Below, one piece after another: positions 17,205-27,020 of a stretch of DNA of 64,000 nt. The translations under genes and the position numbers were made by a program. Positions within the stretch are counted from its first letter, which is position 1, and each line of letters opens with the position of its first letter. Origin of the DNA: Polyangium spumosum (GTDB taxonomy: Bacteria > Myxococcota_A > Polyangia > Polyangiales > Polyangiaceae); the NCBI RefSeq assembly GCF_009649845.1, contig NZ_WJIE01000006.1:744001-808000 (forward strand), in the 5' to 3' direction. Under the pieces are notes generated by a model. That model ran no database searches and had not been told where the DNA came from. It worked only from the letters and a program-made list of their open reading frames with translations.

Positions 17205-18221
17205 TTACCGCGACGGCGCGGCGGACGCTTCGACGATGCTGAGCGCGGAGGGCGTCGGGACGACACGCTCGAGCCTGAGGTCCGCGGCCGCGAACATCTC
17301 GCGAAACTCCTCTTCGGTGCGCTCGCGTCCGGGCAGCGACGCCATCATCAGCACGTCGAGCTCCTTGCCCGGGTGCGGCGCATTTCCGCGAGGAATGACG
17401 GCGTCGATGACGAGCACGCGCCCGCCCTCGGCGAGCGCGCGCCGGCAGACGCGGAGGATGGCAATGGCCGATTCGTCCGTCCAGTCGTGGAGGATCCGCT
17501 TGAGGATCAGGCAGTCGCCGCCCGGCGCGGATTGAAAGAAGTCGCCGGTCGCGAGCTCGCAGCGGCCCTCGAGGCCTGCGGCGGCGATACGCGCCTCGCG
17601 GAGCACGTGCGCGGCGTCGAAGAGCACGCCACGCGCCTTGGGGTTTTTCCCGAGCACCTCGATGAGGAAGCCGCCGTGCCCGCCGCCGACGTCGACGATC
17701 TTCTCGAACCGCCCGAAGTCGAACGAGGCGGCGATGGGCGCGTTTTCGGTGTCGGAGAACCCGGCCATGCCGCGGTGGAAGATCCGGCCGAACTCCGGGT
17801 TCTTCTCGAGGATGTCGAAGAAGGGCGCCCCGAAGATCTCGGTGAACGGCGTCTTTCCGGTGCGGATCGTGGTCGCGAGTTTGCCCGCGGGCGCCCAGAA
17901 CGTCTCGTGGGCGAGCATCAAGACCGCGTCGCGCATCGAGCCCGGCGCGTTTTTGCGGAGGACGTCGGCGCTCGGCGTGAGGTGGAAGCGGCCGTCGTCG
18001 TCCTCGGAGAAGACGTGCGCCGTCGCGAGGAGCCGGAGCGCCCGATGGAGCGGCTGCGCCTCGACGCCGAGCTCCTCGGCGAGCGACGCGGCGGACCTCG
18101 GCCCGCTCTCCAGGCGATCGGCGACGCCGATCTCGACGACCGCGTGGAGCGCCGCTGAATAGAGGTAACCCCAGCTCAACTGAATGACGTGGAGGTGAGG
18201 AGGCAGGGAAAGCTCGGTCAT
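17205..18221 (-). CDS. SAM-dependent O-methyltransferase (acetylserotonin/hydroxyindole type)
   Basis: The 338-residue protein has an N-terminal winged-helix dimerisation domain (LSWGYLYSAALHAVVEIGVADRL; AEELGVEAQPLHRALRLLA). A class I methyltransferase fold follows, with motif I IVDVGGGHGGFLIEVL. The catalytic His lies in the family motif LKRILHDWTDE. This is the plant-type/PF00891 family used to methylate hydroxyls of small aromatic or polyketide products. No biosynthetic core gene is adjacent, so the substrate cannot be named. The lipoprotein gene downstream starts nine bases later and probably shares the transcript. Confidence 0.9.
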   Translation of the reverse strand: MTELSLPPHLHVIQLSWGYLYSAALHAVVEIGVADRLESGPRSAASLAEELGVEAQPLHRALRLLATAHVFSEDDDGRFHLTPSADVLRKNAPGSMRDAVLMLAHETFWAPAGKLATTIRTGKTPFTEIFGAPFFDILEKNPEFGRIFHRGMAGFSDTENAPIAASFDFGRFEKIVDVGGGHGGFLIEVLGKNPKARGVLFDAAHVLREARIAAAGLEGRCELATGDFFQSAPGGDCLILKRILHDWTDESAIAILRVCRRALAEGGRVLVIDAVIPRGNAPHPGKELDVLMMASLPGRERTEEEFREMFAAADLRLERVVPTPSALSIVEASAAPSR

Positions 18222-18274
18222 TGGCGACCGATAGTACGGTCACCCGGCTGACGCAAGCTCCTGTGCGAGGAGGT

Positions 18275-20317
18275 TCAGCGCCGGATCGAGTACATGAAGC
18301 TCGCCTTGGGCTGGCGGAGCCACCGCTCGGTGATCGACTTTTTGAGGTCCGCGTACGCGCCGGGCGCGTCCACGTATTTCGCGACGAGCGCGTCGGCCCC
18401 GGGTTTGTCGCCGCTGCCCTTGATCTTCGCCACGATCCCCATGAGCTTCTTGCTCGCCGCGGGGAACGCGTCGAGCTTCACCGAGAAGCAGCCCGTGTCC
18501 GTGCCATTTTGCGCTTTTTCGCCCGCGTTCCAGGCGAGGATCCCCTCGTCCATCAAGAACCCCACATGGATCGCCGAGAGCTGGCTGTAGTTCAGCGGGT
18601 GCTTGGACTCGTCGTACATCCCGCGCGAGATGTGCCCGAACGCCCAGGCGATGTCCCGCACGTGCGCCTGGTTCGCCTTTTCCCGCGTGATCACGCCCCG
18701 GTCCACGAGCCAATCGGTGAAATAAAGCGCCGCCGACTGGGCCTTGAGCTCCTCCAGCGTGCTCGCGAGGGGCCCGGTGAAGATCTCGCTGTCGATCTTG
18801 CCGTCCACCGCATACTGATGCGAGGGGCCGAGGTTGTGGGCGGCCTCGTGCAGGACCGTGCTCATGAGCTGCGGCGCCGCTTCGTCGGTGTACGACGCCA
18901 TGGCCGAGGCGCAGAACAGCGACGAGGCCTGCGTGCGCGCGGCCGAGACGCTGTCCGGGTCGGTATAAAAATTCGTCATCGCGACCGTGCGACCGCGCCC
19001 CTCGTTGCCCACGGGCCCGAAATTCGGCAGGCTCTGACCGATCGTCGCGCCAAACGCGTCCCGCGAGTCCCCCGCGTTCACGATGACCGCGATGAAATCG
19101 GGCAGCTTGAAGGACACCTTCTGCGCCGCATACGGCGGCCCGGCGAGGTCGGCGAGCGCCTGCTCCATGTCCTGCTTCAGCGGATCGAGCTTCTCTTTCC
19201 ACTCGATCGAGCCCTGATCGATCCGCGCGAAGCTCACGTGAAAGCCCGCCTTCTCGCTGCACGGCTCGAAGTACGTCTCGTCGGGGCCGATGCGCAGATA
19301 CCATTTCGAGTTGAACGTGCCCATCCGCGCCCAGGCCTCGTCCGCCTCGAACCAGCGCCCGTCCCGGAACGCCTTCGCCGCCGCGCGCAAATACGTCTGG
19401 AACGAGGCCTCGTCCGGGTTCGTGATCGCCTCGGCCGCCGCGTCGAGCTCACGCGCCACGGCCTGCATGTCGTTCTCGTAGGCCCGATGATAAGGCACGG
19501 GCTTCAAGGCATCACCTTCCCCCGTCACCACGACGAACGGATCCAAAAGCGCCCGGGCGTCCGGTCGCGCGGCGAGCGCCTTGCAAAAGTCGGGGTTCTT
19601 CTGCAGCTCGGCGGGATAAAGCCCCGAGGGGACACGCGGGTCCTCGCCCGGCGCCCGCGGGATCGCATAACAATTGACGTCGCCCTTCGAGGCCGGCGCC
19701 TGGCATTGCGGGCCCTGGTTGCGGTAAAAGAGCCGCCGGCTCGCCGGATCGTCCGCGGGCACCAGGGGCGCGAGCCCGAGCGTACCCGTCTGCTTCTGGT
19801 ACATCTTCTCGACGAGCCGCGCGGCCGCGAGCACGTGCTCCACGACCTTCCGATCCTCCTCGCTCGCCTTGCCCGCGGAGAAATCCGAAACGACGAGCGT
19901 CGGGCGGCCCGCGTCGAGCTCGCGCAGGACGGCCTTGCGGCGCTGCACCTCGCCCGCCGGGAGGCCCTCGAACTTCGGCCCATTCTTCACGAAGTCCACG
20001 ATCGAGGCGTACGCGCGCCCGAACGCCGGGGTGAAGTCCTTGGCCGAGACCCAGTCGGCCTCCTTCGTCTCCGTGGGGCCCCAGAGCACGGCGAGCTCGT
20101 TCGGATCGAGGGTCTTGTCGCGGTCTGCGTCCTCGTTCCAGAAGAGCGGCAGATCGAGGGCGACCGCGGCCCGATTGAAGTCGGCGCGAGGTACCGCATC
20201 GAACGTGGCCTGCCAGACCCCGTCCGGCGAGACGACCGGCGGCGCGCCGCCGCCGCAAGCCGCGGCGGCGGACGCAAAGACCCACGGAAACGCGAAGCGA
20301 CGCCAGGAAAAACGCAT
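18275..20317 (-). CDS. M49-like (dipeptidyl peptidase III related) zinc peptidase, lipoprotein
   Basis: The 680-residue protein has a signal peptide with lipobox-like ASAAAAC. The C-terminal half carries HEAAHNLGP, a zinc-binding HExxH, and about 30 residues later STLEELKAQSAALYF, which corresponds to the Glu-bearing EExxAD helix of DPP III-like and Nudix-linked homologues. The Asp of that helix is Gln here. The region between and after (TDWLVDRGVITREKA) also follows the family pattern. It is probably an exported metallopeptidase or metal-dependent hydrolase; the substrate is unknown. ATG 20317 begins the signal peptide. It is divergent from the methyltransferase gene with a 47-base spacer. 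Confidence 0.8.
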   Translation of the reverse strand: MRFSWRRFAFPWVFASAAAACGGGAPPVVSPDGVWQATFDAVPRADFNRAAVALDLPLFWNEDADRDKTLDPNELAVLWGPTETKEADWVSAKDFTPAFGRAYASIVDFVKNGPKFEGLPAGEVQRRKAVLRELDAGRPTLVVSDFSAGKASEEDRKVVEHVLAAARLVEKMYQKQTGTLGLAPLVPADDPASRRLFYRNQGPQCQAPASKGDVNCYAIPRAPGEDPRVPSGLYPAELQKNPDFCKALAARPDARALLDPFVVVTGEGDALKPVPYHRAYENDMQAVARELDAAAEAITNPDEASFQTYLRAAAKAFRDGRWFEADEAWARMGTFNSKWYLRIGPDETYFEPCSEKAGFHVSFARIDQGSIEWKEKLDPLKQDMEQALADLAGPPYAAQKVSFKLPDFIAVIVNAGDSRDAFGATIGQSLPNFGPVGNEGRGRTVAMTNFYTDPDSVSAARTQASSLFCASAMASYTDEAAPQLMSTVLHEAAHNLGPSHQYAVDGKIDSEIFTGPLASTLEELKAQSAALYFTDWLVDRGVITREKANQAHVRDIAWAFGHISRGMYDESKHPLNYSQLSAIHVGFLMDEGILAWNAGEKAQNGTDTGCFSVKLDAFPAASKKLMGIVAKIKGSGDKPGADALVAKYVDAPGAYADLKKSITERWLRQPKASFMYSIRR

Positions 20318-20364
20318 GCGCCCTTCTATCACGAGGGGCCCGGAAGTAGGCTTGCCAAAGCCCC

Positions 20365-21546
20365 GTGACCGCACGTGATCCGAAGCCGCTCCGCCTCACC
20401 CGAACCGCCGCCGCCTCCGTTCGTCGAGGTCATCCCTGGGTGTACCGCGAAGGCCTCGTCCGCCCGCCCAAGCTCACCTCCGGCGCGGCCGTCTCCCTCG
20501 CGAGCGAGGAAGGCGAGCCGCTCGGCGTGGGCCTGTGGGACGAGTCGTCGCCCATCGCCGTGCGTGTCTTCGGCCGCAGCGGGCGCCTCGACGAGCGCGC
20601 GCTCATGGAGCGCATCGAGCGCGCCTTCGCCCGACGCGAAGCCTTCCTCTCGCCCGACACCGACGCCTACCGCCTCTGCAACGGCGAAGGGGATCACGTG
20701 CCCGGGCTCGTCATCGACAGGTACGCGCACGTGGCGATCGTCCGGCTCGACGGCGATCACCTCGAGCCGTGGATCAACAGGCTCACGTCGAGGCTCGCGC
20801 GTTCGCTCCACATCCGCGGCGTCCGCAGCGTCGCGCTCCGCCGCGCCCGCGACGAGGCCGGCGAGCGTCGCATCCGCCCGCTCGCCGGCGAGGAGCCCGA
20901 GGACCGCGTGGTCGTACGCGAGAACGGCATGGCGATGGAGGTCGACCTCGCCCACGGCCAGAAGACCGGCGCGTTCCTCGACCAGCGCGACAACCGCGCT
21001 CGCGTCCGCGCCTTCGGCAAAGGTCGCGCCCGCGCGCTCAACCTCTACAGCTACGCCGGCGGCTTTTCCGTCGCGGCCGCGCTCGGCGGCGCGGCGCACG
21101 TCACCTCGGTCGACGTCGCCGCCGCCGCGCACGCGACCGCGCAGCGCTCCTTCCGCGCGAACGGGCTCGACCCTTCGAACCACGCGTTCGTCACGGCCGA
21201 CGCCTTCGCCTTCCTCGAGGCCGCGGCGCGGCGCGGCGATCGCTTCGACCTCGTCGTCTCGGATCCGCCGAGCTTCGCGCCGAACGAGCGCACCAAGCCG
21301 CGCGCGCTCGCCGCGTACCGCAAGCTCCACGGCGCGCTCGCCAAGGTCCTCGCGCCGGGCGGCTTGCTCTGCGCGGCGTCGTGCTCAAGCCACGTGTCCG
21401 CCGAGGAGTTCGTCGGCACGCTCGACGACGCCGCGCTCGGCCGCGACGACCTCTCGCTCGTGGCCATCCACGAGAACCCGCCCGATCACCCCACGCTGCC
21501 CGCGTGGTCCGAGGGCCGGTACCTGAAGTTCGTGGTGCTCGCCTGA
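20365..21546 (+). CDS. class I SAM-dependent rRNA methyltransferase (RlmI-like)
   Basis: The 393-residue protein has an N-terminal PUA domain (RRGHPWVYREGLVRP; PLGVGLWDESSPIAVRVF), a linking EEHUB-like domain and a C-terminal Rossmann methyltransferase. The latter has NLYSYAGGFSVAAALGGA, DVAAAA and the catalytic motif VVSDPPSFAPN. This matches 23S rRNA cytosine-C5 methyltransferases RlmI/RlmK, including the Cys in LLCAASCSSHV. The start is GTG at 20365. The gene stands alone between a divergent peptidase and a convergent kinase. Confidence 0.9.
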   Translation: MTARDPKPLRLTRTAAASVRRGHPWVYREGLVRPPKLTSGAAVSLASEEGEPLGVGLWDESSPIAVRVFGRSGRLDERALMERIERAFARREAFLSPDTDAYRLCNGEGDHVPGLVIDRYAHVAIVRLDGDHLEPWINRLTSRLARSLHIRGVRSVALRRARDEAGERRIRPLAGEEPEDRVVVRENGMAMEVDLAHGQKTGAFLDQRDNRARVRAFGKGRARALNLYSYAGGFSVAAALGGAAHVTSVDVAAAAHATAQRSFRANGLDPSNHAFVTADAFAFLEAAARRGDRFDLVVSDPPSFAPNERTKPRALAAYRKLHGALAKVLAPGGLLCAASCSSHVSAEEFVGTLDDAALGRDDLSLVAIHENPPDHPTLPAWSEGRYLKFVVLA

Positions 21547-21547
21547 C

Positions 21548-21565
21548 GGTTCGTCCTTCCGAACC
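21548..21565. terminator. possible hairpin terminator between convergent genes
   Basis: GGTTCG and CGAACC form a six-base stem with a six-base loop, one base after the methyltransferase stop. There is no T run, so this is a weak candidate for either direction. Confidence 0.35.
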
Positions 21566-21595
21566 CGTTGGACCTCAAACGATCAGGCGCCCGGA

Positions 21596-23275
21596 TCAGA
21601 ACCCGGGATCACGCACGCGCGGGAGGTTGTCCTGGCCGCCCGGCTTCGTGGTGCCCGTGCTCTTCACGCTCGGCGTACCCGTCGATCGCACCGTGCTGGT
21701 CGCGGTCGGCGTCGTCGTGACCTTCGTCGTGGTCGCGCCCGTGCTCGGCGTCGCGGGTTGCGTCGCGGCGCTCGTCGTCGGCGCGGGCGCCGCGCTCGCG
21801 ACGGTCGTCGGCGTGGGCGCGGGCGAGGGCGTGGGCGTGGCCGCCGGGGGCGTCTGCGCGGAGGCGGCGGGCTGCGTCGCGGGCGCGGGCGGCTGCCCGT
21901 TGTTCTGCGTGAAGGCGATGGCCGCGCCGCCGATCGCGAGCGCGCCGACGGCCGCGAAGACCAGGGCGAGCTTCTTCTTGCCGCCTCCCTGGGCGCCCGC
22001 GCCGTCGACGTCGGCCACGATCGCGGCGGTCGTCGGCGACGACGGCGCGCCTTGCGTCGCGGTGATCGTGCCGGGCACGAGGCTCGCGCGTCCGTGCGCG
22101 ATCGTGGCGACGTCGTGCACCGCTCCGGCCGGCGGGGGGATCGACAAAAGCCCCGGCGGGATCGAGGGCATCTGGCTCAGCACGCCGGGCGGCAACGTCC
22201 CGCCGTTCGCCCGCGCCTGCGCGAGGAGCGCGGCGCGTTGCGCCTTGAGCTGCTCGCGTTGTTCGGCGCGCTCGTCGGCGACCCTGAGGCCCTCGCGGAT
22301 CGCCGCGCGGCGCTTCTCGGCGCGCTCGCCGAGCATGTTCTTGACGAAGCCGACGACGTCCTCGTCGGGGATCCCCGCGAGTTTGAGCTCCGCGATCCCG
22401 CGATCGAGCGCGCGCGCGAACTCGGACATCGTCGGGTAGCGGCGGTCGGCGTCCTTCTCGAGCGCCTTCATCACGATGTCGTTGAGCAGCTCGGGGCAGC
22501 TCGGCATCGAGTCGCGGAGCGAAGGAGCCGGGTCCTTGTCGCAGATCCGGCGCAGCGTGATCATGTCGTTGTCGCCGCGGAACGGGTGCTTCGAGGCGAG
22601 GAGCTGGTAGAGCACGATCCCGAGCGCGAAGACGTCGGTGCGACGATCGATGTTCTTGCCGAGGGCCTGCTCGGGCGACATGAACGGCACCTTGCCCTTG
22701 AGCTGGCCGTCCTTCGTCGCGCCGGTGTCCGACGCGGTCGTGGCCTTCGCGACGCCGAAGTCCACGATCTTCACGACGCCGTCGTAGGTCACGAGGATGT
22801 TCTGCGGCGAGACGTCGCGATGCACGAGCCCGACGAGCTCGCCCGTCACCTCGTCCCGCAGCTCGTGCGCGGCGTGCAGGCCGAGCGCGGCGTTGAGGCA
22901 GAGCCGCATCGCGACGAGTATCGGGATCCCGCCCTTCTGCCGCGACGCGCGCGCGAGCTGGCTGAGCGGCTCGCCGTCGATCCACTCCATCACGATGTAG
23001 ATCAGGCCGTCCTGCTCGCCGAGGTCGAGGATCTCGCAGACGTGCGGATGCCGGATGCGCGAGGCGAGGCCCGCCTCCGCGAGGAACATCTCCTCGAACT
23101 GCGGATCTTGCGAGATCTCCGGAAGCATCGTCTTGACCGCGACGATCTTCTGGAAACCACGCGTGCCCTTCATGCGCGCGGCCCACACGACGGCCATGCC
23201 GCCCTGCGCGATCGGCACGAGTAGCTCGTACCGCCCCAGCGTATGCCCCGCGCCCACGTCGCCGAGCGAGCTCAT
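21596..23275 (-). CDS. Ser/Thr protein kinase with C-terminal membrane helix and Thr/Pro-rich tail
   Basis: The 559-residue Hanks-type kinase has Gly loop AQGGMAVVWAA, Lys48 in VAVKTML, HRDVSPQN (152-159) and DFG at 172-174, with PFMSPEQALG after the activation loop. HRDVSPQN is the common myxobacterial variant and should be active. A helical linker (AEKRRAAIREGLRVADERAEQREQ) follows, then one membrane helix (LALVFAAVGALAIGGAAIAF). About 100 residues of Pro/Ala/Thr repeats, presumably periplasmic, end the protein. The ATG at 23275 directly precedes the kinase domain. It meets the methyltransferase gene head-on. Confidence 0.93.
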   Translation of the reverse strand: MSSLGDVGAGHTLGRYELLVPIAQGGMAVVWAARMKGTRGFQKIVAVKTMLPEISQDPQFEEMFLAEAGLASRIRHPHVCEILDLGEQDGLIYIVMEWIDGEPLSQLARASRQKGGIPILVAMRLCLNAALGLHAAHELRDEVTGELVGLVHRDVSPQNILVTYDGVVKIVDFGVAKATTASDTGATKDGQLKGKVPFMSPEQALGKNIDRRTDVFALGIVLYQLLASKHPFRGDNDMITLRRICDKDPAPSLRDSMPSCPELLNDIVMKALEKDADRRYPTMSEFARALDRGIAELKLAGIPDEDVVGFVKNMLGERAEKRRAAIREGLRVADERAEQREQLKAQRAALLAQARANGGTLPPGVLSQMPSIPPGLLSIPPPAGAVHDVATIAHGRASLVPGTITATQGAPSSPTTAAIVADVDGAGAQGGGKKKLALVFAAVGALAIGGAAIAFTQNNGQPPAPATQPAASAQTPPAATPTPSPAPTPTTVASAAPAPTTSAATQPATPSTGATTTKVTTTPTATSTVRSTGTPSVKSTGTTKPGGQDNLPRVRDPGF

Positions 23276-23436
23276 AGGTACCCCCCCAAAGCCCTGCGTC
23301 CGCGCAAAACGCGACCCTCCGAGCCCCTCGCCCGATCTCGCCGCTCGTACCTCGCCGGACCCTGCACGTTGTCGACGGTCAGGATCGCAGAAGGACGGCC
23401 GCGCCTCAAGAAGATCGCGACGATCCGGCCGCTCCC

Positions 23437-24597
<1,161 letters not shown>

Positions 24598-24699
24598 GCG
24601 CGGAGCTTCGTCCAAAACGGCCCGGTTGACGAGCCCCGCCACGCCTTGCCCAGGCCGCGGCGTGCGCTACATGACCCGTTGGGGCGGGCGCGTATCTGG

Positions 24700-25257
24700 A
24701 TGAATTTGCTCGAGACGTTGGAAGTCCACGCTTCGCAGGTCTTCGTGGGCGTGGGGGTCTTCGGGTTCAGCTTCGTGCTCAGCCTGGCCGCGGTGGCGCT
24801 CGTGGTCGTCCGCCTCGAGCCGGATCACTTCGAGCTCACGCACGGCCCGGGGCGGTTCCTCGCCGGACGGCCGGCGTGGCTGCGGGCCCTCGGGATCGCG
24901 GGCAAGAACCTGCTCGGGTTTTTCCTGGTCATTCTGGGAATCCTGATGTCCTTGCCGGGCGTGCCGGGGCAAGGGCTGCTCACGCTCTTCATCGGGCTGG
25001 TCCTCCTCGACGTCCCCGGCAAACGAGCGATCGAGCGGCGCATCATCGCGGTGCCGGCGATCCTGCGCGCCTGCAATCGCCTGCGCGCTCGCTTCGACAG
25101 GCCGCCGTTCACCCTACCGCCGCGGCGGCGCGTGAAGGAACGCGACGAGCTCGCGGACGAACGGATCGGGATCCGACGCGAGCCGCGCGAGGGCCTCGGC
25201 GCGCGGGAGATCACCCACGAACAGCGCACGAAACGCCCGCTTCAGCGCGACGCGTGA
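24700..25257 (+). CDS. two-helix membrane protein, 185 aa
   Basis: It has an N-terminal membrane helix (VFVGVGVFGFSFVLSLAAVALVVV), a soluble loop (EPDHFELTHGPGRF), a second hydrophobic region (LLGFFLVILGILMSLPGVPGQGLLTLFIGLVLL) and a basic tail. The Pro-Gly-rich PGVPGQG loop between half-helices resembles small PGPGW-type transmembrane proteins. The last 48 codons (25114-25257) are antisense to the end of lpxA, and the tail there is charged and probably unstructured. The function is unknown; if the tail is not needed, the true selection is on the first about 137 residues. Confidence 0.72.
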   Translation: MNLLETLEVHASQVFVGVGVFGFSFVLSLAAVALVVVRLEPDHFELTHGPGRFLAGRPAWLRALGIAGKNLLGFFLVILGILMSLPGVPGQGLLTLFIGLVLLDVPGKRAIERRIIAVPAILRACNRLRARFDRPPFTLPPRRRVKERDELADERIGIRREPREGLGAREITHEQRTKRPLQRDA

Positions 25258-25890
25258 CTCGAGCGGTACGAGGCTGCGCTCGAGCCCCACGCGGTTCAAC
25301 GCGCGCACGCGCGCCCGGTTGCCCTCGGCGATCACGAACGGCGGCACGTCACGCTCCACCATCGAACCACCCGCGAGGAACGATCGCGCGCCCACCCGGA
25401 CGAACGGCGCCACCGCGACGTGACCGCCGGTCACGACGTGATCCTCGATCACCACGTGCCCCGCGAGCAACGTCCCGTTCGCCAGCGTGACCCGATCCCC
25501 CACGACGGCGTCGTGCGCGACGTGCACGCCCACCATGAAGAGCCCCGCGCTCCCGATCCGCGTCACACCACCGCCGTGCCCGGTGCCGCGATGCACCGTC
25601 ACGTGCTCGCGAAAGACGTTGTCGTCACCCACGACGAGCGTCGTCGGCTCGCCCGCGTACCTGCGATCCTGCGGAGCGCCGCCGAGCACCACGAACGAAT
25701 GGACCACGTTGCGACGGCCGAGCCGGCTGCCCGCGGCGATCACCGCGTGCGCGTCGATGCGGCAGCCGTCGCCGATCTCGACGTCGCGCTCGATCACGGC
25801 GAACGGGCCGACGACGACGCCCTCGCCGAGCTTCGCCTCGGGGTCGACGTGCGCGAGCGGATGGATCGAGGCGGCCACGAGGGCGCGCAT
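25114..25890 (-). CDS. lpxA: acyl-ACP--UDP-N-acetylglucosamine O-acyltransferase
   Basis: First step of lipid A synthesis. The 258-residue protein has the LpxA start (ASIHPLAHVDPEAKLGEGVVVGPF), left-handed beta-helix hexapeptides, GAPQDRRYAGEPT and the catalytic His segment GVHVAHDAVVGD. The C-terminal helical domain has GNRARVRALNRVGLERS. All are standard. It stands alone here, whereas lpxA usually sits in lpxD-fabZ-lpxA-lpxB. It may be the only lpxA or a second copy; the window cannot tell. The ATG at 25890 was chosen because the family begins there; an upstream ATG at 25926 is less likely. Confidence 0.92.
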   Translation of the reverse strand: MRALVAASIHPLAHVDPEAKLGEGVVVGPFAVIERDVEIGDGCRIDAHAVIAAGSRLGRRNVVHSFVVLGGAPQDRRYAGEPTTLVVGDDNVFREHVTVHRGTGHGGGVTRIGSAGLFMVGVHVAHDAVVGDRVTLANGTLLAGHVVIEDHVVTGGHVAVAPFVRVGARSFLAGGSMVERDVPPFVIAEGNRARVRALNRVGLERSLVPLESRVALKRAFRALFVGDLPRAEALARLASDPDPFVRELVAFLHAPPRR

Positions 25891-25990
25891 TCTCGTGACG
25901 CGCAGCGCGCTTGGCAAGGCGAACACCCGAAGAAAGACGAGCCACGCGAGGGCCGGCCGGAGCCGATCCCCCGCGCGGCCAGAGGATCCG

Positions 25991-26803
25991 TCACAGCTTG
26001 GAGAAGTGGAACCGAGCCATCACGGTCGCCGAGATCGTGAGGTCACCCGGCTCGATCGTCGTGGCGAGCTTCAAGCTCGCGATGCCGACGCCGTCGCCCA
26101 TGAAGATCGGGCTCACGCGCCCCGGCGCCCCCTCCACGCTGTGGAGCGAGAGCAGCCGAACGCCCGACGTGGCCGCGAGGATCTTCGCGTTCCGCTCGGC
26201 GTCCACGGCGGCGAGGTGCAGCGCCTTGGCTTGCGCTTCCTCGGGCCGCGCCAGGAGGAACGAGATCCCCTGCACGACGTTCGCGCCCGCGCCCACGCCC
26301 GCGTCCACGACCCTCGCCGCCTGCGCTCCGAGCTCCTCGGTCTCCGCGAGGCGCAGCGTGATCGACAGCGTGTTCCGCGCGCGGTAACCGACGATCTTCG
26401 GCGCGCGACCGGCCGCGGGTTCGTCCTGGATCGGCTGGAGCTGCAGCGTCGCCGTCTGCATCGTGAGGCCCTCGAGGCCGAGCTTCTCGATCGCGCTCGT
26501 CACGAGCGCCATCTTGCGAGCGAGCTCGGTCTGCGCCCCGTCCAGCGTCTTGGCGCGGACCTCGACGCCGAGCTCGGCGCGCATCGCGTCCGGCTTCGCC
26601 ACGATCTGTCCCTGGCCGCTCGTCGTGATGAGCTCACCGAGCTGCTCTTCCAGGACGATGTTCGCCAGCGCGTTGTCGTTCTCCGCGCTCGGCTTCCCCT
26701 CGGCCTTGGGCTTCGAAGCGGCGCGCAACGAAAGGAACGACATCTTCCCGATCACGACGCCCGCGAGGCGCGAGCCCGTCCGTAGAAGTTTCGCCATTGC
26801 CAT
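25991..26803 (-). CDS. SIMPL (DUF541) domain protein, 270 aa
   Basis: SIMPL domain proteins (DUF541; E. coli YggE, Brucella BP26) are usually periplasmic and of unclear function. Visible family features are the start of the domain ITTSGQGQIVAKPDAMRAELGVEV, the segment IVGYRARNTLSITLR, VVDAGVGAGANVVQGISF, and the end (DLTISATVMARFHFSKL). The N-terminal about 60 residues contain a weak hydrophobic stretch rather than a clear signal peptide. Two ATGs are adjacent (26803 and 26797); the first is preceded by AAGGGGGG. It lies 37 bases downstream of a terminator that belongs to... the opposite end of the next spacer, so it has its own promoter in 26804-26955. Confidence 0.82.
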   Translation of the reverse strand: MAMAKLLRTGSRLAGVVIGKMSFLSLRAASKPKAEGKPSAENDNALANIVLEEQLGELITTSGQGQIVAKPDAMRAELGVEVRAKTLDGAQTELARKMALVTSAIEKLGLEGLTMQTATLQLQPIQDEPAAGRAPKIVGYRARNTLSITLRLAETEELGAQAARVVDAGVGAGANVVQGISFLLARPEEAQAKALHLAAVDAERNAKILAATSGVRLLSLHSVEGAPGRVSPIFMGDGVGIASLKLATTIEPGDLTISATVMARFHFSKL

Positions 26804-26955
26804 GATTCCCCCCTTTCCTCGCGCGGAGACGCGCCCCGCGCTCGATGTCCCCTGCACATGGCGGCCGAGCCGCCCGTGCCCCGTGGCGAGCATGGGGCCC
26901 GAGCCGCAGCATGACCAGGGTGTGCGGGGGACGTAACTGACGCGGCGCAGAAATG

Positions 26956-26994
26956 AAAAACGGCCCGCTACGTGGAAACGACGTGGCGAGCCGT
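26956..26994 (-). terminator. rho-independent terminator of the pseudokinase gene
   Basis: On the minus strand a 14-base stem (arms 26981-26994 and 26960-26973, one mismatch and one G-U pair, seven-base loop) is followed immediately by a T run. It sits 26 bases after the stop at 27021. Confidence 0.8.
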
Positions 26995-27020
26995 GAAGAG
27001 GGAAAACCCGGCCGAAGGGC

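Noticed and set aside
15424-18243. 939-codon minus-strand frame containing pxpA at its end
   Set aside because: Only the last 236 codons look like protein; the upstream part is a shadow of the lipoprotein and methyltransferase genes.
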